DNA of 64,000 bases from Daldinia sp. FL1419 (lineage: Eukaryota > Ascomycota > Sordariomycetes > Xylariales > Hypoxylaceae). Below are positions 42,001-53,200 of this stretch, piece after piece. Both the position numbers and the translations under genes were made by a program. The number at the start of each line of letters is the position of its first letter. Position 1 is the stretch's first letter. Where the stretch lies: assembly GCA_025201765.1 (NCBI GenBank), contig MU623356.1, positions 297,829 to 361,828 of the forward strand, given 5' to 3'. The notes under the pieces are model-generated. The model did not search any database and was not told where the DNA came from. It saw only the letters and a list, made by a program, of their open reading frames with translations.

Positions 42001-43500
42001 AAATCATACATAGAGTAGTCGAGTTCGAGACACCGAAAGTCGCCCGACTTGTATGATATTATTGCATTGGCAACTTGTGGCAGAATTCAAAAGACTCGTA
42101 CTTGCAATGTAAGTTGTAATGTAGCTAGACATCTAGTTCGATGCCTCAGCCAATATCTTCATTTGAGGCCCATTAAAATGTTCCATCTGATATGGATACG
42201 TACGCACTACAATATGCGTAAAGCGGGTTTCTCGAGGCATTTTGTCGACGCTGGATCATCACGAGGAGGATAATCTCTGCTCCTATGGAACAGAATACCT
42301 AGAAACACCTTTCCTCATTCAGCTTGCCGAACATTGACGGAGCCAATAAAATTCGATAGCGACATGTAGGAGCGAATACACAGATAGACAATAATAGGAA
42401 TAACGTAATCCATCACAAGCCTTGGCCTCAACTTGACCTCAAGTGGTTTAGATTCTTGGCGATGCAGCCCCCAGAAACCGGCGGGACGGAGAGAGATCCA
42501 CGGATTCCATTGAAACAGGAATAGAAGGAAAAAACAAAAGACTTGAAAACGGTGTTTAGCTTAGCACCATTTCAAGTCCGCAACGGCCTAGGGATCCATG
42601 TACGGTGATAAGGTAATATTTGCGACGGTCTAATCCTCTTTTTTTTTTCTTTTTTTTTTTAGGCGTTCCTTCTCCGAACGTCAAGTTGTAGTAAGTGTAG
42701 TTATAGGTACCTATAAACGTAAATTCGGATTTCGCTCGCAACTACGACCCTGTGGCCAAAAATAAGTAAGTACCTAAGTACATGTCTATCAAGGTAGGTA
42801 CAGATACCTATGCACAGACGAGAAGGGAAACTTAAATTCGCAAAGCATTGCTTATTTTCCGTTCCGCGATTGCCTTTTTCTCCCATCAGGTTGAATTGCC
42901 TCTTCATTTTGAATTTCATCTTGACTTTCCATCAGTTACGACCAGGTTCATGTTCACGGAAATACGCACTAAAATGCAATTGCGGCAGGAAATATGGACG
43001 AGAAGGCTGTGCGCTAAGTTGAAGGAGAAACATTGGACAACAGGGGGGGATCATTAGCGCAGAATGGAATTATGGATCGCCAAGTATGAGTCACACGCCT
43101 TCAGGCGAACTTATTTTGTTCCTTCCTAACTGAACATGTGTTCTGTCCGGCAAGCTTGCCCTAGGATTAGTGCGAATTACTTGCAATCAAAATTGTTAGT
43201 GGTTAACAAGCGACCGTCAGACCTTAACTAGCCTCACACGGATACCCTTAGCTCCAAAAATTAACCCACCCGTACGCCTAACAGAAAACGCTAACGACCC
43301 CTGCGCCCCTCCCCGGCCTCCCTACGCTTCCCATTTTCTCTCGGAAGTTGGAAAGTTTAAGGAAGTTGCGTCGTACCAAATTTTTGTATCTCTAGGCTTA
43401 GGAATTGTTGCCTGAAAAATTACTAAAGTCTCATCTCTCCCACCGAAATTCAGGCACACACCCTTTTTTCCCTTCCCTCTTTCTTTTCTACAACCCCTCC
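39085..43500. other. Long gene-free stretch upstream of CPC1
   Basis: About 4.4 kb without a convincing gene. The longest open frames (about 110 codons) match nothing I know and overlap low-complexity or repetitive DNA. The last kilobase, with a TGAGTCA heptamer at 43087, is the presumed CPC1 promoter and leader. Poly-T runs lie near 41517 and 42640. Confidence 0.45.
43087..43093. promoter_or_regulatory. TGAGTCA Gcn4/CPC1-type site upstream of CPC1
   Basis: A match to the Gcn4/CPC1 binding heptamer (TGASTCA), in the context ATGAGTCAC, lies about 410 bases before the first candidate uORF. Autoregulation through such sites is known for N. crassa cpc-1. A heptamer of this type is expected several times by chance in 64 kb, so support is weak. 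Confidence 0.3.
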
Positions 43501-43605
43501 ATGCAATTCACAAAACAATATTATAAGCAGAAGTTGAAGCATCTATCAAAATGCGCTAAGCAAACCAGACCTCGTGTCTTTTCCCTTTCCCCCGTGCTCC
43601 CGTAG
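43501..43605 (+). promoter_or_regulatory. Candidate uORF1 of the CPC1 leader (34 codons plus stop)
   Basis: ATG at 43501 opens a frame of 34 codons ending in TAG. A second tiny uORF (ATG CGC TAA, 43551-43559) is nested in another phase. In N. crassa cpc-1 the first uORF permits rescanning after translation; which of these plays that role here is not settled. Confidence 0.4.
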
Positions 43606-44228
43606 CAACAGTCAAAATTCAGTCTCTAAAGATTAACAATTATCACCCCACTCAGCCCTCTCTCTCAGCTCTCCCTTTCCAGGAAGAACTGAACTCAAAC
43701 GAAGCTATTCACAGCTCTCCGAGTTCTCTCACCACCGCCACCATTCCCCTTCAAGACTCTTTAGTCTTCACCACGGATTCCCAACAGCAAACATGGCTTC
43801 CCTCCAGTTCCCCGAGCCAGCCGGCACCATCCGCGCAATCCAATTTCCCACCGCCGCAACAGGACTTTGTCTTGTTCGATCAACCTACGCCGCAGAGACA
43901 GAACGTTAATCGTGCTGTATCCTCGCCTGCCTCGGCAGCATCAGCCTTTGGATCTCTAAACGTCAACACTAGCCGCTCTCCGCACATCGCCAACGGTTCT
44001 CATTCCCCGTCGATACAGAATCAGCGAGTGGCTCAGATTATCCGGGCAACAGGACATCAGACTTCTTCTACGGCTTTTACCAATCGGTTTACTTCTCCCG
44101 TGCAAAATCAGAACTTACAGTATTACGCATCGATATCTGCTTTACCTACCGCTTCAGCGAATCAAAATCGTTCTCGACCACCTGTGCCGCTTTTTCCACA
44201 AGGTAGTGGTAATCAGCAGACGGCCAGG
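43560..44228 (+). other. CPC1-frame N-terminal extension without AUG
   Basis: The CPC1 reading frame stays open for 669 bases upstream of its first ATG (44229) with no stop and no ATG. The conceptual peptide has protein-like blocks (PLQDSLVFTTDSQQ, QQDFVLFDQP, RPPVPLFPQ) that resemble parts of CPC1 proteins. Extensions of this kind, translated from near-cognate non-AUG codons, have been described for N. crassa cpc-1 and many Pezizomycotina homologues. Several CTG, TTG and GTG codons in frame could serve. Confidence 0.6.
43793..43909 (+). promoter_or_regulatory. Candidate uORF2 of CPC1 (38 codons plus stop)
   Basis: ATG at 43793 in the context AAACATGGC opens a 38-codon frame, in a different phase from CPC1, ending at TAA 43907-43909. 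It lies 319 bases before the first in-frame CPC1 ATG and overlaps the non-AUG extension. The second uORF of N. crassa cpc-1 is of similar length and is the inhibitory one. Confidence 0.6.
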
Positions 44229-44990
44229 ATGGATCTTCAAGGTAATTACATAATCTCTCCCTTCAATTATATTCTTCCAATCTTACACGACCCAGACGCT
44301 CTCAGCCTCGAGGACCTTGCGGCCTTCCAGGGGCCTACAACGGCCTACTCTTCTCCTGGAATCCCCGGTTACGACGTGAACGTTAGCTCCGCGTCCAGCA
44401 CTGCTAGCAACATGGGAACTATCTCACCCCAGGACCTGTTCCTCGACCCAATCATGTCCGCCCCGAACTCCACCGCGATCACGAATCTGACGTCGCCTTC
44501 CATGTATGACGGATCCCCCGATCTTTTGGACCGTGACTATGATCTTTCTCCGAACATTGGGAACGAATACGACCATGGCTTCAGGAACTGGCCTTCTCTA
44601 TTTCCCGAGGATAGCCAAGCCGTTAGCACTGCTCCTGTTGCTGACGAACTGTCGCCAGCGCAGCAGTCCGATGAGCAAGAGGCGGCTGAAACTGCCTCTA
44701 AGCCTCGTCGCAAATCTAGCAATTCCCCATCGTCGGGGAACCACGCTAAGCACTCTTCAGTGTCTGGCGTGAACGCTCGTCGTCGTGATAAGCCACTTCC
44801 TCCTATCGTAGTCGATGATCCGAATGACCAGGTCGCTATGAAACGAGCGCGAAATACCTTGGCAGCTCGGAAATCCCGAGAGCGCAAGGCGCAGCGATTT
44901 GAGGATTTAGAGTCAAAGATTGCTGATCTAGAGAAAGAGCGTGATTTTTGGAAGATGAGATGCGAAGCACTAGAATCACAAACCGGTTAA
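44229..44990 (+). CDS. cpc-1: CPC1/GCN4-type bZIP transcription factor
   Basis: Activator of amino-acid biosynthetic genes under general (cross-pathway) control, nuclear. The AUG-initiated form starts at 44229. A 54-base in-frame intron (44242-44295, donor GTAATT, acceptor CCCAG) is likely, because the read-through segment is oddly hydrophobic. Spliced, this gives 235 residues; unspliced, 253. Activation-type acidic and aromatic segments (LSLEDLAAFQG, GTISPQDLFLD, NWPSLFPED) precede a C-terminal bZIP. The basic region MKRARNTLAARKSRERKAQR has the Gcn4-like N-x-x-A-A-x-x-S/C-R signature, followed by a short leucine zipper (LESKIADLEKERDFWKMRCEAL). The frame is open far upstream without an AUG (see separate entry), so longer forms are probable. 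A Gcn20-type gene follows, in convergent orientation. Confidence 0.9.
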   Translation: MDLQGNYIISPFNYILPILHDPDALSLEDLAAFQGPTTAYSSPGIPGYDVNVSSASSTASNMGTISPQDLFLDPIMSAPNSTAITNLTSPSMYDGSPDLLDRDYDLSPNIGNEYDHGFRNWPSLFPEDSQAVSTAPVADELSPAQQSDEQEAAETASKPRRKSSNSPSSGNHAKHSSVSGVNARRRDKPLPPIVVDDPNDQVAMKRARNTLAARKSRERKAQRFEDLESKIADLEKERDFWKMRCEALESQTG

Positions 44991-46570
44991 CATTGGTAAC
45001 ATTATGGGATGTGTGTTGCATGGAGCGAACTGGAGGGTAGCCCAATGATGGCGACCCCATCCATTATCAGCGAGGCAGCAGTACCGGGTTTGGTACTATT
45101 GGCGTGGTCAGGAAAGACCGCCATCTGCTGTGGATATATATTATAGAGTTCTTACGTGTCATTTCCAAGCGAATTTTGGGGAGGTTCCCGCAGTTGTGAG
45201 GAACAAATCAAAACTGGTGGTCGGTATTTCCTAGTGTATGTTTCCAATAGTTCGATAGTCTCCGCCCCTTTCCTGCGAGTTCCTTTGGGCCAGATATCAA
45301 ATCCACCAAATTCAGAGTATATCCATCCTATTTAATTTTTCGAGTGACGTTAAATATCTTTGGCATCGTTTTGATCTGGTCCACGTTATATTGAGCCAAG
45401 TATATATTGACCGTATGTGACAATTTTTTTCAGGCGTAAGCCATTTTATACTCGTATACTCCACTCCGATAATTTGTTTGTTTATATGTATCTACCCTTC
45501 GGGTGGGTTGGTATATGCCGTTTTCCCGCGGAAGCAGAAGTAGGAAGCCTATCTTGGAGCCTGATCCTTTTCGTAACTATATGCTCACATCACGTAGGTA
45601 TACAACATATACGCTAAGGCCTATGTGTCTTATTTATTATCAGAAGTGGTTTGTAGCAGGTAGCGATCAACCTCGGAGGCTCAGCCTTTACTTTTCAGTC
45701 ACATTCCCGATTTATAATTCACGCCTTCGGTCGAGAAAACCTAACGTGACCCTGTTGGTGTAGGTGAAGGGAATACATCGTGAAGCAGTTCCAGATGTTT
45801 ATTCTTAATCTCCTCGATACATACATACCTACCTAGGTAGGTATATATGCACGATATATGTATTATTGGTCTAGTTAGTTGTCGTCCAAGGCGTCTCTAA
45901 GCTAGAAGACAAAGTACACGGCCCAAACTACCACTTTGTAACGTTTTAGTTTAACTAACTGTTCGGTTTATGTTATGCCTAATGTCTTGGGCAGGGTTTA
46001 GTATATTGATTATTTACTAAACGCTGAACCAAGCTTATAGTTTCTTCTATACTACTATTTTGAGGTTATCCCTTCATCGGATGATCGGTAATCCTATGCC
46101 AACGGCACCCACACCGGATCAAATTTTAAATATTACTTCGTGAAGTTCCATACGACAAGAGGGATAGCACTGGCTATGTGCATCGTAAACTCTTTATATA
46201 ACTAAATACTGAAGGTTTATTGCTACAGGTTTAAGAGAGGATAGCATTGTGATTACATATAGATGGTACTGCCCAAGTCAGAATGACGAGCCCCTGAGCA
46301 AAAAAAAAAAAAAAAGGGGGGGGAGGGGGAAGGGGAATACTTGAACAAAGGCCAACTTTTTCTTCATTCAGAAATGGCAAACAGGAACCCTTATTGTATG
46401 CATCGCGTACGGATTCAGGAAAGTTGGAAAGCTAATGAGCTATGAAAAGGACGGGACGAGCAAGTCCACGTCCGGATGCGAACAGACCGAGATGCCAACA
46501 CAACCCGCCGCAAATATTCACCACAAAAAAGCTATTAGTCCAGAAACCTGCTACCAAGTTAGAAATAGAA

Positions 46571-46618
46571 GAGAAAAGAAGAGAAAAGAAGAGAAAAGAA
46601 GAGAAAAGAAGAGAAAAA
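46571..46618. repeat. 10-bp tandem repeat GAGAAAAGAA, four exact copies plus a partial
   Basis: Contiguous perfect copies at 46571-46610, then a decaying fifth unit. Open frames across it on both strands encode only Lys/Arg/Glu or Phe/Leu/Ser runs and are not genes. Confidence 0.95.
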
Positions 46619-46629
46619 AATATAAAGAC

Positions 46630-46805
46630 AAAAAAAGCAGGCCCCAAGCCCCGAGAAACGCCACATTTAATCACTGCTAGATGGCCTGTCTAGGTGCCCT
46701 GTGTGAGACTCGAATCCGGAAACGCCATCGAAAAACCCCGTTAGCGCGGAAGTTTTATCTCCCCCCTTCATCCCATGAAAACCACTAAGCCACGGCCGTG
46801 TTGGG
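46630..46805 (-). other. Possible pol III-type (SINE or tRNA-related) element
   Basis: On the minus strand an A-box-like TGGCTTAGTGG (46792-46782) is followed about 65 bases later by a B-box-like GGATTCGAGTCTC (46717-46705), and a T7 run (46636-46630) could end pol III transcription. A 10-bp tandem repeat lies just beyond. The flanking arms do not fold as a proper tRNA (the T stem does not pair), so this would be a tRNA-derived relic or SINE. It could be coincidence. Confidence 0.25.
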
Positions 46806-47650
46806 TAGTGTATCTGAATGGTCCTGAGGTACTGGAGGGGTTGGGATTTGGGCTATTTAAGTTTGCGGTCGGGGAGTTGCTCGGGGAATAGGGGGGAGGG
46901 GGACGGGGGTACGTACCGGGAGGGAGGTACTTGAGGATGTGTAGATGTACGGTTGGACGGCGAAGTTGGGGATATGTGCACGTACAGTGTGCACTGCCAT
47001 AAGACCTACCTGCTTAGGTAGCCGCCTAGTGTGCGTGCGGTCATGCTTAACGGCATAGAGGTAGAGACATGATAGCGAACAGGGCGCATCTACTGTGGTG
47101 TCCTCCCCCCCCTATTTCCATGTAAACACGTTCCCTAGTTCAATCCCTTTCCATCTCTCGAAATTACTCTCTTACCTCGATATCTTTAGCTACTACTTCT
47201 TCTTGGCTTGCAAACACGCGCCCAACTTAGATAATACAACAACGTTTTCGTATCTCACAATACGGTAGTGTCATCGACACTTTTAAATGATTCTATGAGA
47301 ATAGTAAGCCGAGGAAATGCGCCTTGCTTCTTTCATAAGGACTACTCGGATACCTGTGACAACTTTATACTCCTGTTATGATACCGAAAGTTTATACTAG
47401 TTAACTTTTGGCTGTAGTTAGTTGATAATAAACCTCTGATATATTAATAAATAGGTATATGGCTGTACTCAATCCGTTATATCTTGCTGGAACTACGGAT
47501 ACGTGTTAGCATTTATGAAATTGGATTTCTACACTGTTTGTTCACTACGAGATTAACCATATCACGAGAGCAAAAACAAGCAATAGAAGCTCCAACATCC
47601 CAATCATATCTCATTCACAACATGTGTACCTAATATCCTATTTACTCCCC

Positions 47651-50016
47651 CTAATGAGCCTTAACAACACCCGCAGCATCCGCCTGCGCCGCAATCCTCT
47701 TCTTATACGCCTGGACATCACCAGGGAACTTCCAAACTGTGCCGTTCTCGCAAACCCACAAGCTTGTACACACCGTCTGCAACATCGTCACGTCGTGAGA
47801 AACCATCAGTACACCGCCCTGGAACTCGCGCAGCGCCTCGGATAAGGCGTCCATGGCTTCGATATCGAGATGGTTAGAAGGTTCGTCGAGAACCAGGATG
47901 TGAGGTTGTGTGAGGGCTAGACAGGCGAATGCCACCCTAGATTTTTGACCTCCGGATAGCACGGCCATCTTTTGTAGGCCAGTTGTGCCCGTGATACCGA
48001 AGGCGCCTAGTTGGCGACGGTACTCCTCGTCGGTACGTCCAGGGTACATCTTGGCCATGAAGCTGACAGCGCTCATTGTTAGATCTAAAGCGTCAACGTG
48101 GTGCTGCGCAAAGAAGCCGATACGCAGACGTGAGTTCTGCTGAATTATACCCTTGGTTGCTGATAGCTTGCCGATGAGCAACTTAAGGATAGTAGTTTTA
48201 CCCGCACCGTTAGGTCCTACGATGCCAATTCGCGAATCCAACTGTACATCCAAATCCACGTTTCGTAGTAAGATATTGTCTTCACTGTAGCCGAACGTAA
48301 CCCCTGACATTTGCACGATAGGGGGTGACAGCTTCTCCACCTCTGGGAAACGGAATTTGACGCTGTATTCCGTCTCTGGTGGCTCAAGAATAGGCATACG
48401 CTCCAGTTTCTTGATACGTGATTGCGCTTCAGCAGCTTTGCCAGCATTGTATCGGAACTTGTCGATGAACGCTTGCAAATGAGCACGTTGCGCCACGTTG
48501 TTCTCGTACTCTCGCTTCGCGGTCTTCTTGCGCTCCTCTCGGGTAGCGTAGAAAGACTCAAAGTTAGCACCTCTGTAGTAGTCGAGCCTCATAGAATGCT
48601 GGTGTATGATATCCGTCGCGACTTCGTTTAGGAACGCTCTGTCGTGACTGACTACCAGGACAGTGCTCGGGTATGTGAGTAGATAATTGGAAAGGAAAGT
48701 AATCGAAGGAACGTCCAACATGTTAGACGGTTCGTCGAGAAGTAGTAGATCAGGCTCGCAGAAAAGCGCTCTGGCAAGCGCCAAACGCATACGCCAACCA
48801 CCAGAGAACGTCTTGGTTGCGAATTGTTGGCGTTCAGGGGAGAAACCTAGACCTGCCAAGATACTGGCAGCCCTAGACTCTGCCTTGTCTGACTCCATCT
48901 CGGCAAGCTTGGATTGGATTTCTCCCAGCTTTTGGTCAAGGGCTTCTCGGTCATTGTCTAACTTGGCAGCATCTGCGGAAGTATCGGCCATAGAAGCTCT
49001 CTGTGATTCGATTTCTGCAAGACGAGCTGTGATCTCCTAAGAATAAAATATTAGCCGGTGCCACTAGAGCCGTAAAAGGGGCAACGTACTGTTTGCTCTT
49101 TGAGTAACACCTTTCGCCAAACGTCGGCGTCCAGGACAGCCTGTAAGGCGGATGTATCATCACCAGTGATCTGGCACATGTTAGCTTCTGACTTATTCTT
49201 TGACTATAATTAATAGCGTACCTCTTGTTCGACGTGAAGAATGGAGATGTGTGTAGGAACTGGCAACTCTCGCCTCGAGAGCGCCCTGAGCAGCGTAGAT
49301 TTACCAACACCGTTGTGACCAACCAAACCATAACGGTGTCCGTATGCCAATGTCAAATCGGTATCCGCCAAGATCCTAGTACCACCAATGCCGACATCGA
49401 TATTTTCAAGCTTGATGTCCTTGGTCTTGCCGGCACTGCTGCTAGAACCAAGCTGCAAGGGGTTGACGGCCATATAGAACTCTTCATAGCTCTGAGCGTC
49501 CTCGGGTTGGTTAAGCAACTTGGACGCCTCATACTCGACAGTCTTGAACTGCTTCTTGCTTTGCTTGGCGGCGATTTTGCGCTCTGCCTTCTCGAGCTTC
49601 TTCCTGTCGACCTTGGACTCCACCTTACGGGCGTTGGCGGATTCGAGGTCAACGCTCCCGGTAGCCACAGCTAGAGTTGAGGACATGTTTCGCTGAGCAC
49701 CGACCTGGATGGCCTGGTCTAGGCGCTTCACGGCGGACGGACCCCGTCTCTCACCATTGCTACTATTGACTTCCTCATACTTGTCAACCCACTTAGAGAC
49801 AAGGGAACGGATCTTGTCCTGGTTAGACCCAGCTGAATCGCCGGACGCGGACAGAAGGAGCTCAGTGATAGCGGCAGCAGCCTCGGCAAGCGGTGACAAG
49901 CCTGAGGATTCTTCATCGCCGACCCACGCGGTGGATGCGTGTCTAAGATAGCCTACCGAATATTCGGAGACAACGGGATCGATATCCGGAATAGCGGCTC
50001 TGATATCGGCCTCCAT
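47651..50016 (-). CDS. GCN20: Gcn20-type ABCF ATPase
   Basis: Soluble twin-ABC protein that works with Gcn1 to activate the kinase Gcn2 on ribosomes, so raising translation of GCN4/CPC1. 753 residues from exons (minus) 50016-49222, 49170-49090, 49036-47651, with introns of 51 and 53 bases. Start ATG at 50016 (MEADIRAAIPDIDPVVSEYSVGYL), matching the Gcn20 family; the frame is open 32 codons further up, but that part is probably leader. The N-terminal Gcn1-binding region is followed by ABC1: Walker A GHNGVGKST at about 233-241, FSGGWRMRLALARAL, LLLDEPSNMLD. A linker with YYRGANFESFYATREERKK leads to ABC2: GPNGAGKTT, LSGGQKSRVAFA, LVLDEPSNHLD. The length equals that of yeast Gcn20. It is convergent with CPC1, its pathway target. 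Confidence 0.95.
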
Positions 50017-50208
50017 TGTTATACGACGGGAATGGAACTGGAAATTAGCGTGGAGGGGAACTATCGATCCCAGTAAAGGGCTGTCCCTGGTGCTTCTCGA
50101 AACGGGACACAATTTGCGAAGACCTCAGCCCGGCTCGTTACCCCCCCTGGAGAGTCTTGAAATGGGAAAGAAAAAAAACACGGACCGTCCAACAAAAACG
50201 TGGATCCC

Positions 50209-50238
50209 CCTGGGTTTTCCTGGGTTTTCCTGGGTTTT
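50209..50238. repeat. 10-bp tandem TGGGTTTTCC, nearly three copies
   Basis: Two exact copies and most of a third, about 190 bases upstream of the GCN20 start codon. Confidence 0.85.
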
Positions 50239-53200
50239 GTAAGATTTAATTTCCAAGGTAGACTACCCCGAGCGATGGGTCACGGACTTGAAGTTGGATG
50301 TTATGACGATCTCTATGGGCTCAGCGTACGAACCTGTGCTTTCGTATGGATATCTAGGCACAATTGTCACAAAAATGTCGTTGAATACGGATTAAAAAAA
50401 GAGTGGAGACGAAATACAAGATCACAGTAAGTAAATTGTCGATTAGAGATTAATAACACTGTCCCGGCACTACAAAGTTGTTCTTACATAACTCATGCAT
50501 ATTATGTAATTAATTTCAATCGGTTCATTTTCGGTCTATTAACGTTCCATGTAGCGATGTAGCGAGGTATCGATGAAGGTATCGAGGTACGGACGATAAG
50601 GTACCTAGGTACTTACCTAGGTAGTACGTGTAGGCAGTTCCATATATACAAAATGCTTACCAAAAATACCAAAAAATACCAAAAAATAAAAAATACATAC
50701 GAGACATATAGAAGCGGCCGACTTCTCACGCTCATGTAGGTGTCCGCAATTATGGATTCAATTTGCTCTCGGCTCGTTTGAATGAAAGTCGATCAATCAC
50801 AATATTCCACATACTGTCGGTCAAATGTTTGAATCAACCGGCACGGCAAGCGTTGGACCTTGGACCTTGGATCTTGGAGCCTGGAGATGACAACCGGCGA
50901 CAACGCTTCACTGTTCAGGTCATACCAAGCTTCTCTCATCAGGGGTATCCCTTATTCTTCCCACTCCGTCGACGGCTAGGTCCGATCGATATATGCTGGG
51001 ATAGCATGCTATGTATGATAGGGTACCAACAGTGAAAAGGGATAGAAGGACTTGGCTGTATCTCGAAAATGCGTTTGACCGCGAGATCCCAGCCAATAAA
51101 CAGACATCGCCGCCGACGAGATGAGAAAGCGGCAAGGCTAGCCCTAAAAGATCAAAAAACAAACCAGTCCTATGATAATTCTCGGAGTTTTCACTAGTAC
51201 TTGGTAGACATGCTACGATATTTGTACGTGGAAGTGCGATACCTAGCGCCACAAGTTGATCGGCGAACGCTACTACATAGTATGGCCTATGGCCGGTGCC
51301 CGGTGCCCAGCGCCCAGCGTCGCAAACTGAGAGGAAAAGCTCCATTGTCCGGATCGATCTCGTGGGAAAATACGCGCGACCCAATAGGATATCCTGCCTG
51401 TCCCGGTTGCCGTGCGGAGCGAAGCGCGTGGGATCGCGGATGACGCGACGTAGCCAATCCGACCGTGGACGCGTTCTGGAATCACCCATCCCCATCCTAC
51501 GCTAGGTACTACATAGGTTACCGGGGCGTGATACCCGGGCATGTATCTTACGGCGTTGTATCCTTACATAGGTACAACACACTACCTACCTACACCACAA
51601 TACGATACCTGGAAGGGCTTGAAACGCGCGCCATTCCGTCGCGCCCAATTGCCATCGTATGATTGGTTCTTCTACGCACTCGCTATCGCAAGCCACTGTG
51701 GGATTCTTCAGCTAGCTAATGTCTCTCCGTGCCCTATCATTTCCCTAGCGGGCAGTTGGGAAAGCCTCGATGATCTTATTCGAGCATGTAGGTTAATGCT
51801 TAGGTGTGCGACAATTATGTTGGTCCCTCTAAGACCCGTTTGGGTTGAATGTCCGGGGTAAGACGAAGCTGGATTCACTACTATGTATTGATATTTCTGC
51901 CAGATGCAACGTATCTTATTGCACTACTGCTCGTAGGTTTACGTCTATAAGGCGGTTTGTTCATGCCCTAGGCGCTGCGACGATATCTGGCGGGTAGACA
52001 TCCCTTTCTTGCTAGACTCTACAGAGTAGTGGAAATATCGTATAACAAACGATACGAGTGGGATTCGTTGCACCATTCTTACAGCGCATAGTGTTGTGCT
52101 TTTTAATCCATCCCCGAACACGTCGGCTCGTGTGGGGGTTACATTTTGCCTCTTGAGGGGGATCCAACGTCATATCATCAGGTCGTAGGTCAAGCCTTAA
52201 ATCAACTCGGCTTGTCTTGCTCAAGCATGTGAGGCTTGATCTAAGGTAGGTAGGTGCAGCAAACACTCTAACCTAACCTAAGGAAGCGAGTGCGAGCCCG
52301 TGGCGGCTCATAGCCAATAAGTTGGGTGTTGGCATGTATGCATTTTCAAGTTTAGCAAACCGCCATGTTAAGTCATGTCGCAGTCATAAATTCGTCGTGG
52401 CGGCATAATAAAGGGGGCTAAACTGCTGCTCACCGTGTCCTTGCCTCTTGTCCGACCCGCCATCAACTCGCAAGGCTAACATGATCTCCGGGCCGCGTCT
52501 AGATTGACGGCCCTCAGTACGGTATGACGCCGCCGTAACCTGGGAGGATCTGGTTCCACTTCTGCTACTCTGCTGGATGGCTTGTAGGTGACATGATGTT
52601 GTAGAGAACTATCAGGACATTTTGATTAATCGGCGTCGGTGCGCCGCCCGGTTGCATCGCTAGGAAGAAGGATGATAGCAGCTGGGCTCGGCCGTAGGTC
52701 GCCGAGTAAGCAGCATAACATCTAATCTACATACCTCTAGCATAAGCTGAGGAACCTTGAGAGCATACCTAGGTATCTTATCCCGTTGTCGTGTACATGT
52801 AACTCGATACTTCCGCACCGAGAAAATATGAGGTCATAGTGGGATTTTCGACGCCCGGCGACAAGTTTTTGATTCAAGGATTTCCCCGTCTAATGCTAGA
52901 GAAACATCTCGATAGGCATGTTTGATAATTTCCGAGAGAGAACTACTAGTCACTTAGCACCGCCGCCAACTACCGCAAGCCGTATAATTCCCCACAGCGA
53001 TCTTGAAAAGTCGGGCGTTTTCTACCAAGCGTTTGACTAGCCTATGTAGATACTTGCCTGCGGACTTAAGGACTTGTTTCTTGTTCTATTCTACTGGGCA
53101 CTCCTTGGCGTCGGTCTTCATGTTTACAGTTTCTCAATGTAACAAGCGGATACTCGCGTTGAGGCAGATTATACGTCCAAAACCTTCCTTATTAGTGTAG

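Larger units (their letters stand above)
44991..47650. other. Spacer between CPC1 and GCN20
   Basis: About 2.66 kb between two 3' ends. Contains an ACCTAGGT palindrome (45831), poly-A/poly-G runs near 46300-46335, a 10-bp tandem repeat (46571-46618) and a possible pol III-type element (46630-46805). No protein gene supported. Confidence 0.5.

Noticed and set aside
43793..43909. ATG at 43793 as the true CPC1 start via an internal intron
   Set aside because: No donor/acceptor pair restores the CPC1 frame; the reading is better explained as an overlapping uORF.
46432..46693. Lys/Glu-rich and Phe/Ser-rich frames over the GAGAAAAGAA repeat
   Set aside because: They arise from translation of a tandem repeat on both strands.
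50920..51495. 191-codon minus-strand open frame as a gene
   Set aside because: No family motif, odd composition, no partner exons, and overlapping open frames of similar quality on the other strand.
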